A stretch of 44,150 nt of DNA, from positions 1 to 44,150 of the forward strand of contig JAFZQU010000013.1 of the NCBI GenBank assembly GCA_017620255.1. The letters are read 5' to 3'. Position 1 is the stretch's first letter, and the number at the start of each line of letters is the position of its first letter. Source of the DNA: Lachnospiraceae bacterium (GTDB lineage: Bacteria > Bacillota > Clostridia > Lachnospirales > Lachnospiraceae). Under the pieces are notes generated by a model that saw only the letters and a program-made list of their open reading frames with translations, had not been told where the DNA came from and did no database searches. Made by a program: the position numbers and the translations under genes. Below are positions 1 through 6,808 of this stretch, in pieces.

Positions 1-34
1 GGAGCTTCCAGATGGATTATTTCCGATAGATTTC

Positions 35-108
35 GGACCTTTAGCTCAGTTGGTTAGAGCAACCGGCTCATAACCGGTCGGTCCTGGGTTCGAGTCCCCG
101 AAGGTCCA
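35..108 (+). tRNA. tRNA with CAU anticodon, probably tRNA-Ile2 (lysidine type), otherwise tRNA-Met
   Basis: The acceptor stem GGACCTT/AAGGTCC (35-41 with 101-107), discriminator A108, D-arm AGCTCAGTTGGTTAGAGC and T-arm GGTTCGAGTCC are all present. The anticodon stem ACCGG/CCGGT encloses loop CTCATAA with CAT at 69-71. CCA is not encoded. A CAU anticodon can read Met, or read AUA when TilS converts C34 to lysidine. The acceptor has C4-G69 and C5-G68, the pairs known to favour TilS recognition in tRNA-Ile2, so Ile2 is preferred. The tRNA call is firm; the Ile/Met choice is inference. Confidence 0.93.
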
Positions 109-164
109 CTATATGAGAACGGGCGAACCCTAGGATTTTAAGATCAGGGATTATCCGGAAGATA

Positions 165-202
165 CAAAAAACGGTTAGATGTAAGCTCTAACCGTTTTTT
201 TA
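165..202. terminator. bidirectional intrinsic terminator
   Basis: A perfect 10-bp stem AACGGTTAGA/TCTAACCGTT (170-179 with 187-196) has a seven-base loop, an A-run on its left and a T-run at 195-201. It can end both the rightward tRNA transcript and the leftward AraC-type gene whose stop codon lies at 217. Confidence 0.85.
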
Positions 203-216
203 TGTTACAGATCATA

Positions 217-1047
217 TCAGGCATTGGCGCTGCGGTACTCGGAAGGTGATTTTCCAAAGTGTCTTTTAAAGGCCTTGGAGAATGTAAAGGTGTCTTTGTA
301 TCCGACGTTTAAGGCAACCTGACTGACACTGATCGAATTGTTTGCCAGCATTTTAACGGCCATTTTCATCCTGTAGGTCAGGAGATAATCCTGCAGGGAG
401 TAACCGGTGGCATCTTTGAACAGACGTGTCAGATAACTCCTGTTGAGTCCGAGAGAAAAAGCGATATTATCGATCTTAACGGGTTCTGAATATTTCAACT
501 GGATGTAGGAGATGACATTTTTCACATACAGAAGGGAATTACTGATCGCCGCTTCTTCTTTACCGGCAGAGTTTTCGATCATGTAATCGCACAATTTATA
601 GAGCGTACCGACGCAATAATACTGCCTTGTATAGTGTTTCAGAATGTCCATGGCCAGTTCCTCGATCTCTTTGGAACTGGAAAGAGGCGTGTATACCGGG
701 TGTTCGGAGGTAAGTCCTGCCTCTTTCAGGATCATGGGGATCTTGGGGCCGCCGATATGAAACCAGATGTACTCCCAGGGCTCATCCTTGTCGGCCTGGT
801 AGAATGCGCGCGTATTATCCGGGATCAGGAATGCCTGGTGGGCATGGATGTTATACTGGCGGTTGTTGATCTTGAGGATCCCTTTTCCTTTGACGATAAA
901 ATGCAGGATGATCCTGTTTTTTACAAAGTGCTCATAGGAATACAGCGGTTCGCATTTGTTCCGGCCTACTTCATATAGGTAAAAATCATCCGAATCTTCG
1001 TAATTGACAAATTTACAAAAATCACATCCCTCTAATACCTGTGCCAT
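217..1047 (-). CDS. AraC family transcriptional regulator of the alpha-galactoside locus (MsmR/RafR-like)
   Basis: This 276-residue protein has an N-terminal cupin-type sugar-sensing domain (about residues 20-140, with IILHFIVKGKGIL and WEYIWFHIGG) and a C-terminal double helix-turn-helix (about 175-272, containing IAFSLGLNRSYLTRLFKD and VALNVGYKDTFTFSKAFKR). AraC proteins with this layout are usually sugar-responsive activators. I chose the ATG at 1047 because AGGAGGGAC lies just upstream; the frame stays open to 1143 but has no ribosome site there and would overlap the promoter. It is divergent from the alpha-galactosidase gene, with 177 bp between them holding a good promoter for itself and paired TGACAT sites. 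That position makes it the likely regulator of the galactosidase/ABC genes. The specific inducer cannot be read from sequence. Confidence 0.9.
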   Translation of the reverse strand: MAQVLEGCDFCKFVNYEDSDDFYLYEVGRNKCEPLYSYEHFVKNRIILHFIVKGKGILKINNRQYNIHAHQAFLIPDNTRAFYQADKDEPWEYIWFHIGGPKIPMILKEAGLTSEHPVYTPLSSSKEIEELAMDILKHYTRQYYCVGTLYKLCDYMIENSAGKEEAAISNSLLYVKNVISYIQLKYSEPVKIDNIAFSLGLNRSYLTRLFKDATGYSLQDYLLTYRMKMAVKMLANNSISVSQVALNVGYKDTFTFSKAFKRHFGKSPSEYRSANA

Positions 1048-1071
1048 TTTTGTCCCTCCTGTTCCAATCTG

Positions 1072-1100
1072 ACTATACAATAAATCTATCAAACAGACAA
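1072..1100 (-). promoter_or_regulatory. sigma-A promoter of the AraC gene
   Basis: On the minus strand TTGTCT (1095-1100) and TATAGT (1072-1077) are 17 bases apart, about 25 bases ahead of the start codon at 1047. Confidence 0.65.
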
Positions 1101-1116
1101 TACACAGGTCACATTT

Positions 1117-1143
1117 TGACATGTATTTCTCAAAAAATGACAT
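1117..1143 (+). promoter_or_regulatory. direct-repeat operator (TGACAT x2, 21 bp apart), putative AraC site
   Basis: TGACATGTATTTCT (from 1117) and TGACATTTCTTTTC (from 1138) form an imperfect direct repeat exactly 21 bp apart, the two-helical-turn spacing of AraC-type half-sites. They lie upstream of a possible -10 (TATACT, 1166-1171) that lacks a good -35, as expected for an activated promoter. The same hexamer recurs twice before the sugar-binding-protein gene. Binding by the adjacent AraC protein is inferred. Confidence 0.55.
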
Positions 1144-1224
1144 TTCTTTTCACATCTTTTGAGCATATACTGAACATACCCTATCCCGATCATATCATTT
1201 ACTATTCACTGAAAGGTTTTACGA

Positions 1225-3423
1225 ATGAACATTATTTGGCACGAACAATCCAAACAGTATCATTTGTATAACGAGAAGATCAGTTATATCATGTGCGTTA
1301 CGCCCGTTGGCGAGATCGGCGGCATTTATTTCGGGAAACGCATCCATGATAAAGACGACATGTCCTATGTCATCAATCGCTTCGGATTACCAAATGTAAC
1401 GTTAGATCCCGATACGGAGAGTTATTCCATGGAGCTCAACCGCCAGGAATACCCGTCTTTCGGCACGACAGATTTCGGAACGCAGGCCTATGAAGTGGAG
1501 CTGCCAAACGGATCGGGAGTCAGTGCGTTTGTCTATCGTGATCATAAGATCTACAAAGGGAAACCGGGCATCAAGGGACTTCCCGCAACGTATGCGAACG
1601 ATGATGAGGCCATGACACTGGAGATCACCCTTGCGGATGAACTCGCCAAAATGACACTTACGCTTTTCTATACCATTTTTAAAGACTATCCGGTCATTGC
1701 CAGACATGCGCAGTTCAGGAATGAGGGAAGCTCCGGCGTAAAGCTGATCAGGGCACTCAGCGCGTGTGTGGATCTGCCGGATCAGGATTATGAGTGGATG
1801 CAGTTTTCCGGCGCATGGGCGAGAGAGAGGATCCCGGAGGTGAAGAAACTTTCGACGGGCTCCGTATCCATTGAGAGTAAACGCGGTGCCTCCAGTGCAA
1901 ACCAGAATCCGTTTGTGATCGTAAAAAGACCGAATACGGATGATTTTTCCGGTGAAGCGTTCGGCTTCTCGTTCGTATACAGTGGTAACTTTATAGCACA
2001 GGCAGAATGCGACAGTTTCGGACGGTTAAGGATCCTGATGGGGATCCATCCCGACAGATTCACATGGCTGCTTAAAGGGGGAGATTCATTTGAAACTCCC
2101 GAAGTTGTAATGGCAGTGACAGACTGCGGACTCAACGATTTAAGCCGTACCTATCATGAACTGTATAACGATCATCTCGTCAGAGGAAAATGGAAGAATA
2201 CACCAAGACCGATCCTGATCAACAACTGGGAAGCGACGTTCATGGATTTCGATGAAGAGAGGATCCTTGCGATCGCCAAAACCGCGAAAGAAGCGGGCGT
2301 GGAGCTCTTCGTTCTCGATGACGGATGGTTTGGCGAACGTAATGATGATTATGCGGGACTTGGTGACTGGATCGAGAATCCGGCAAAACTTCCGCAGGGA
2401 ATGGCGGGGCTCTCCAGCAAGATCAATGCGCTCGGAATGAAGTTCGGATTCTGGATCGAGCCTGAGATGGTGAACCCTGACAGCAATCTGTTCAGAAGAC
2501 ACCCGGAATGGGTACTGTCGATCCCGGGACGAAAATCATCACTCGGAAGACATCAGCTGGTCCTTGATTTTTCCAGAGAAGAAGTAGTCGATCATATTTA
2601 TAACATGCTGAAAAAAGTGATCGGCGGGGCAGAGATCAGTTATATCAAATGGGATATGAACCGTTCCCTTACGGAGGTCTTCAGCGCGGAGCTGAACGCG
2701 GATGAACAGGGCATGGTATATCACAAGTATGTGCTTGGCGTATACAGTCTTTATGAACGCCTGACACAGGAATTCCCGGATATCCTGTTTGAGTCCTGCT
2801 CTTCCGGCGGCAACCGGTATGATGCGGGAATGCTCTATTACGCACCCCAGGCATGGTGCTCGGATAATACGGATGCGATCGACCGGATCCGGATCCAGTA
2901 CGGGACATCTTACGGATACCCGATCTCCTCCATAGGAGCGCATGTTTCCGCCGTTCCGAACCAGCAGACAGGCCGCAGCGTTCCTATTGCAACACGGGCG
3001 AATGTTGCCTTTTTCGGGACATTCGGTTACGAGCTGGATCTGAATAAGATCAGTGCGGAAGAGCTTGAGCAGGTCAGGGAACAGATCCGGTTCATGAAAG
3101 AACACCGCGCGCTGCTTCAATTTGGCACATTTATCAGACTGCGTTCGCCGTTTGAAAAGGATCAGGCCGCATGGATCGTGGTATCCAAGGACAGAAAAGA
3201 AGCGATCTTCGCGCTCTATTGCATGCGTTCCAACGTTAATATGCTTCCGGGCCACTTAAAACTTGCGGGCCTGGATCCGGAGCAGGTTTATGTAATGGAT
3301 GATGCGGAATACTACGGGGATGAACTGATGAATCTGGGTGTGACGCTGACAAAACTGAGCCAGAGCGGACTGACAACGGGCATGGATTACGTATCTTATG
3401 TGAAGGTTCTGAAGGCCCGTTAG
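1225..3423 (+). CDS. alpha-galactosidase, GH36
   Basis: This 732-residue cytoplasmic enzyme, with no signal peptide, releases terminal alpha-1,6-galactose from melibiose, raffinose or stachyose. An N-terminal beta-sandwich precedes the (beta/alpha)8 barrel. Signatures are FVLDDGWFGERNDDYAGLGDW, FGFWIEPEMVNPDS, the nucleophile motif YIKWDMNR (Asp477), the substrate-binding motif SCSSGGNRYD (524-533) and the acid/base motif WCSDNTDAIDR (Asp547). Their spacing matches well-studied tetrameric bacterial GH36 enzymes of about 730 residues. The ATG at 1225 follows AAAGG. It is the first structural gene right of the divergent AraC regulator and is followed by a sugar ABC importer. The family call is firm; the exact natural substrate is not determined. 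Confidence 0.95.
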   Translation: MNIIWHEQSKQYHLYNEKISYIMCVTPVGEIGGIYFGKRIHDKDDMSYVINRFGLPNVTLDPDTESYSMELNRQEYPSFGTTDFGTQAYEVELPNGSGVSAFVYRDHKIYKGKPGIKGLPATYANDDEAMTLEITLADELAKMTLTLFYTIFKDYPVIARHAQFRNEGSSGVKLIRALSACVDLPDQDYEWMQFSGAWARERIPEVKKLSTGSVSIESKRGASSANQNPFVIVKRPNTDDFSGEAFGFSFVYSGNFIAQAECDSFGRLRILMGIHPDRFTWLLKGGDSFETPEVVMAVTDCGLNDLSRTYHELYNDHLVRGKWKNTPRPILINNWEATFMDFDEERILAIAKTAKEAGVELFVLDDGWFGERNDDYAGLGDWIENPAKLPQGMAGLSSKINALGMKFGFWIEPEMVNPDSNLFRRHPEWVLSIPGRKSSLGRHQLVLDFSREEVVDHIYNMLKKVIGGAEISYIKWDMNRSLTEVFSAELNADEQGMVYHKYVLGVYSLYERLTQEFPDILFESCSSGGNRYDAGMLYYAPQAWCSDNTDAIDRIRIQYGTSYGYPISSIGAHVSAVPNQQTGRSVPIATRANVAFFGTFGYELDLNKISAEELEQVREQIRFMKEHRALLQFGTFIRLRSPFEKDQAAWIVVSKDRKEAIFALYCMRSNVNMLPGHLKLAGLDPEQVYVMDDAEYYGDELMNLGVTLTKLSQSGLTTGMDYVSYVKVLKAR

Positions 3424-3437
3424 ACGATATCACAAAT

Positions 3438-3491
3438 TGACATCAAGACAGCACGAAATACCATACCAAATGACATGGGATTTGTTATGAT
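3438..3491 (+). promoter_or_regulatory. promoter region of the sugar ABC operon with two TGACAT sites
   Basis: TGACAT occurs at 3438-3443 and 3471-3476, 33 bp (three helical turns) apart. TATGAT at 3486-3491 can be a -10, and no -35 hexamer stands at the right distance, so activation is likely. The hexamer matches the repeat in front of the alpha-galactosidase gene. A leader of about 75 bases then precedes the SD at 3561-3567. Function is inferred. Confidence 0.5.
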
Positions 3492-3576
3492 GAGTATGTA
3501 CTCGTGATTGGGATAGGGAGAAGGTTAATTACGTTTACAGGAGAATTCGTTCTCAAAAAAAGGAGGGTATGATTTT

Positions 3577-4935
3577 ATGAAGAAGAAAGTAATCGCCATT
3601 TTAATGAGCGCCGTTACTGTAATGTCTCTGATCGGCTGCGGCAGTGCGGCAGCACCGGCAGCAGAGGCTCCTGCAGCAACAGAAGAAGCAGCACCGGCAG
3701 CAACCGAGGAAGCTGCACCTGCAGCGGAAGCCGAAGAGCCCACAAGCATCGGTGAAAGCGTAGAAGGTGAGCTTTCCGTTACGATCTGGGACGAAGGACA
3801 GAGACCGGGACTGCAGCAGATCGTTGATGAGTGGAGCGCACAGTCCGGTGTTAAGGCTACGATCCAGGTCGTTGACTGGAATAACTACTGGACACTGCTG
3901 GAAGCAGGCGCTACAGGCGGAGAACTTCCGGATGTATTCTGGATGCACTCCAACGTTGCACAGAAGTACATGGAAAACGATCAGCTGATGGATCTGACCG
4001 ACAAGATCGCAGGAAGCGACACGATCGACCTGAACAACTACTACGAGGGTATTGTGAAGCTGTACCAATCTGATGGCAAGCAGTATGCGGTCCCGAAGGA
4101 TATCGATACGATCGCTCTGTGGTACAACAAGACTATCTTTGATGAGATGGGCGTGGCATATCCGGATGACACATGGACATGGGATGATTTTGCCGCTGCT
4201 GCAGCAAAACTGACAAATGACGATCATTGGGGATATGCGATCGCTCCGGGTAACAACCAGGAAGGTTATTACAACACGATCTACTCCATGGGCGGCTATG
4301 TGATCAGCGACGACAAGAAGACTTCCGGTATGGATGATCCGAATTCCATTAAAGCTATGAAACTGTTTACAGACATGATCGCAGCAGGTTCCTGCCCGGA
4401 TCTGGCAACTGTATCCGAAACAGCTCCCAATGAGCTGCTGTGCGCAGGCAAGGTTGCAATGTCCATCAACGGTTCCTGGATGCTTGCAGGCTATCGTGAC
4501 AATGAATACGCAGCAGCAAACTGTGATGTAGCGGTTCTTCCTTTCACAAATTCCCCGGACGACCGGGTATCCATCTACAACGGACTTGGCTGGGCAGCAG
4601 CTGCCAACACCAAGAATCCGGATGCGGCATGGAGCCTGATCGAGTACCTCGGTTCCAAGGAAGCACAGTTAAAGCAGGCTGAACTCGGTGTTACGATGTC
4701 CGCATACATGGGAACATCCGATGCATGGGTTAACAGCGTTGACTGCTTCGACTTAAACGGTCATATGAAGATGCTGGATGCAAAGCTTGTGTTCAGACCT
4801 TACTCCAGAGACACGACAGTATGGGAAGACATGATGATCGAGAAACTGCAGGATGCATGGACAGGCGAGAAGCCGGTTGATGAAGTATGCAAAGACATCG
4901 CTGCGGAAATGAACGAGGATCTGGCTGAAGAATAA
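3577..4935 (+). CDS. sugar ABC transporter substrate-binding lipoprotein (raffinose/multiple-sugar type, MsmE-like)
   Basis: This 452-residue extracellular lipoprotein binds oligosaccharide and hands it to the two permeases that follow. The signal peptide ends in the lipobox LIGC (Cys about residue 21). An Ala/Glu/Pro/Thr linker (about 22-58, repeats of APAATEEA) tethers the SBP_bac_1 fold, which begins at about ELSVTIWDEG and includes YAVPKDIDTIALWYNK and GKVAMSINGSW. Length fits family 1 solute-binding proteins. AGGAGGG at 3561-3567 sets the ATG. Codon choice looks more biased than in its neighbours, as expected for a protein made in excess over its permeases. Alpha-galactosides are the likely ligands because two GH36 enzymes flank the importer; this is context, not proof. 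Confidence 0.93.
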   Translation: MKKKVIAILMSAVTVMSLIGCGSAAAPAAEAPAATEEAAPAATEEAAPAAEAEEPTSIGESVEGELSVTIWDEGQRPGLQQIVDEWSAQSGVKATIQVVDWNNYWTLLEAGATGGELPDVFWMHSNVAQKYMENDQLMDLTDKIAGSDTIDLNNYYEGIVKLYQSDGKQYAVPKDIDTIALWYNKTIFDEMGVAYPDDTWTWDDFAAAAAKLTNDDHWGYAIAPGNNQEGYYNTIYSMGGYVISDDKKTSGMDDPNSIKAMKLFTDMIAAGSCPDLATVSETAPNELLCAGKVAMSINGSWMLAGYRDNEYAAANCDVAVLPFTNSPDDRVSIYNGLGWAAAANTKNPDAAWSLIEYLGSKEAQLKQAELGVTMSAYMGTSDAWVNSVDCFDLNGHMKMLDAKLVFRPYSRDTTVWEDMMIEKLQDAWTGEKPVDEVCKDIAAEMNEDLAEE

Positions 4936-4975
4936 GCAATAATCCTTAAAGCATTCAGACTGATGTGATAAAATG

Positions 4976-5011
4976 AGGGTGTACTGCGGGGGATGTCCCT
5001 CAGTACACCCT
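4976..5011 (+). promoter_or_regulatory. intercistronic stem-loop between binding protein and permease
   Basis: A perfect 11-bp stem AGGGTGTACTG/CAGTACACCCT (4976-4986 with 5001-5011) encloses a 14-base loop that can partly pair with itself. No T-run follows, so it is not a normal terminator. Its place, about 40 bases after the binding-protein stop, suits mRNA 3'-end protection or partial read-through that keeps binding protein above permease. Confidence 0.7.
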
Positions 5012-5047
5012 ATATTTATAAATCGCAGGATTGACAAGGAGAAATCT

Positions 5048-5935
5048 GTGAAAAAGAAGATGTCAGCAAGACAAAAAAGCGAATTTTTCTGGGGATGGAT
5101 CTTTATCCTTCCTACCATGCTGGGATTGATCGTGTTGAATATTTATCCGATGATCAATACGGTCTTTCAAAGCTTTTACAAGACGGGAGACTTCGGAAAG
5201 GGAAACGTGTTTGTCGGTCTTAAGAACTATGAGAAAGTTCTGGGCGACACAGAGGTATGGCAGGCCCTGTGGAACACGGTAAAATACGCGATCGTGGAGG
5301 TACCGGTTTCGGTAGTCATTGCTTTGCTGCTTGCGGTGCTGCTGAACAAAAAGCTGAAGGGAAGGAGTGCGTTTCGGACGATCTTTTTCCTTCCGATGGT
5401 AGTTGCGCCTGCAGCGATCGCCATGGTCTGGAAGTGGCTGTACAATTCAAATTTCGGCCTGATCAACAACGTTTTCCATATCAAAGTCAACTGGATATCC
5501 AATCCGAGCCTGTCGATCTTCTCGATCGCGATCATCGGTATCTGGTCAGTTCTCGGTTATAACATGGTTCTGTTTCTTGCGGGTCTGCAGGAGGTGCCGC
5601 GGGATTATTACGAGGCGGCCGAGATAGACGGCGCGAACGGATTAAACAAGCTGCTTCATATCACGATACCGCTGATCTCACCAACGATCTTTTTCGTGAT
5701 CGTAACCAGGATCATCGGCGCCATGCAGGTGTTTGACCTGATCTATATGATGATCGACCTGAACAATCCCGCGTGGAAGAAGACGGAATCCCTGGTATTT
5801 CTGTTCTACAAGTATTCCTTTGAACAGAGCAAAAAAGGATACGGCGCGACCGTTGTTGTTGTGTTGCTTGTTGTGATCCTGATCCTGACGGTCATTCAGC
5901 TGATCGGCCAGAAGAAATGGGTTCATTACGAATAG
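5048..5935 (+). CDS. sugar ABC transporter permease 1 (MsmF/UgpA-like)
   Basis: This 295-residue inner-membrane subunit pairs with the next gene product to form the channel. It has about six membrane helices, beginning with FFWGWIFILPTMLGLIVLNIYPM, and the EAA loop EAAEIDGANGLNKLLHITIPL that docks the ATPase. I chose the GTG at 5048, since AAGGAG ends six bases upstream and the 295 residues fit the family. The frame is open back to 4973, but that part would translate the stem-loop at 4976-5011, and the ATG at 5060 is too far from the SD. It forms an operon with the binding protein and second permease. No ATPase gene is present, so a shared MsmK/MsmX-type ATPase encoded elsewhere must drive it. 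Confidence 0.92.
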   Translation: MKKKMSARQKSEFFWGWIFILPTMLGLIVLNIYPMINTVFQSFYKTGDFGKGNVFVGLKNYEKVLGDTEVWQALWNTVKYAIVEVPVSVVIALLLAVLLNKKLKGRSAFRTIFFLPMVVAPAAIAMVWKWLYNSNFGLINNVFHIKVNWISNPSLSIFSIAIIGIWSVLGYNMVLFLAGLQEVPRDYYEAAEIDGANGLNKLLHITIPLISPTIFFVIVTRIIGAMQVFDLIYMMIDLNNPAWKKTESLVFLFYKYSFEQSKKGYGATVVVVLLVVILILTVIQLIGQKKWVHYE

Positions 5936-5951
5936 AACAGGAGGGAAAGAT

Positions 5952-6782
5952 ATGAATACGAAAAAAATGATCAGTCTGACATTCATATATCTGATCCTGG
6001 GCCTGGTTTCGATCACAATGCTTGTGCCGTTCTTATGGATGTTTCTGACTGCTTTTAAGACAACGGCAGAAACCATGCAGGTGGACCCGTTCGTGATCAT
6101 TCCCAAGGTGTGGCAGACGCAGAACTTCCAAAATGTCATCAAAGCCATGGATTTTGTCAGGCTGTATGCCAATACGCTGGGCATGGTAGCCCTTCGTATC
6201 CTGTGCGCCGTCCTGACGGCAACCTTAAGCGGCTATGCTTTTGCAAGACTGGAGTTCAAGGGGAAAAAGTTCATGTTCGCCCTTGTGCTTTTGCAGATGA
6301 TGATACCGGTGCAGATCTTTATCATTCCGCAGTATGTCATGGTCAGCAAACTGCATCTTACCAATACGCTCCTCGGGCTTGTGTTCCCGGGTATCGTTTC
6401 CGCATTTGGAACCTTCCTGCTGCGCCAGGCATATATGCAGCTTCCAAAAGATCTGGAAGAGGCCGCGAGACTTGACGGATGCAGCATTCCGCAGACGTTC
6501 CTGTTTGTCATGGCGCCCCTTACCAAGTCGGCCATGGTGGCACTTGGTATTTTTACCGCGGTATTTGCATACAAGGATCTGATGTGGCCGATGATCGTAT
6601 GCCCGGATAACAGGGCGACGACACTGGCCAGCGCGCTCGCAAAGATGAACGGACAGTATCAGCAGAAGTATCCGGAACTCATGATGGCAGCACTTATATC
6701 CTGTGTTCCTATGATCATTCTCTACATCATTTTCCAGAAGCAGTTTATTGAAGGTATCGCAACGTCGGGAAGCAAACTTTGA
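5952..6782 (+). CDS. sugar ABC transporter permease 2 (MsmG-like)
   Basis: This 276-residue membrane protein with about six helices is the partner of the preceding permease in a heterodimeric sugar channel of the MalG/CUT1 group. The first helix is FIYLILGLVSITMLVPFLWMFLTAF; the ATPase-docking EAA loop is EEAARLDGCSIPQTFLFVMAPL; the C-terminus FIEGIATSGSKL is typical for MalG-type subunits. AGGAGGG at 5939-5945 precedes the ATG, 16 bases after the first permease stops. Next downstream, 26 bases on, is the second GH36-like gene, so import and hydrolysis lie on one transcript. Confidence 0.93.
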   Translation: MNTKKMISLTFIYLILGLVSITMLVPFLWMFLTAFKTTAETMQVDPFVIIPKVWQTQNFQNVIKAMDFVRLYANTLGMVALRILCAVLTATLSGYAFARLEFKGKKFMFALVLLQMMIPVQIFIIPQYVMVSKLHLTNTLLGLVFPGIVSAFGTFLLRQAYMQLPKDLEEAARLDGCSIPQTFLFVMAPLTKSAMVALGIFTAVFAYKDLMWPMIVCPDNRATTLASALAKMNGQYQQKYPELMMAALISCVPMIILYIIFQKQFIEGIATSGSKL

Positions 6783-6808
6783 CAGGCTTACCTGGCGGAT
6801 GGAGGTAT

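Noticed and set aside
4973-5047. Longer start for the first sugar permease
   Set aside because: The extra 25 codons translate the intercistronic stem-loop, and a good SD directly precedes the GTG at 5048.
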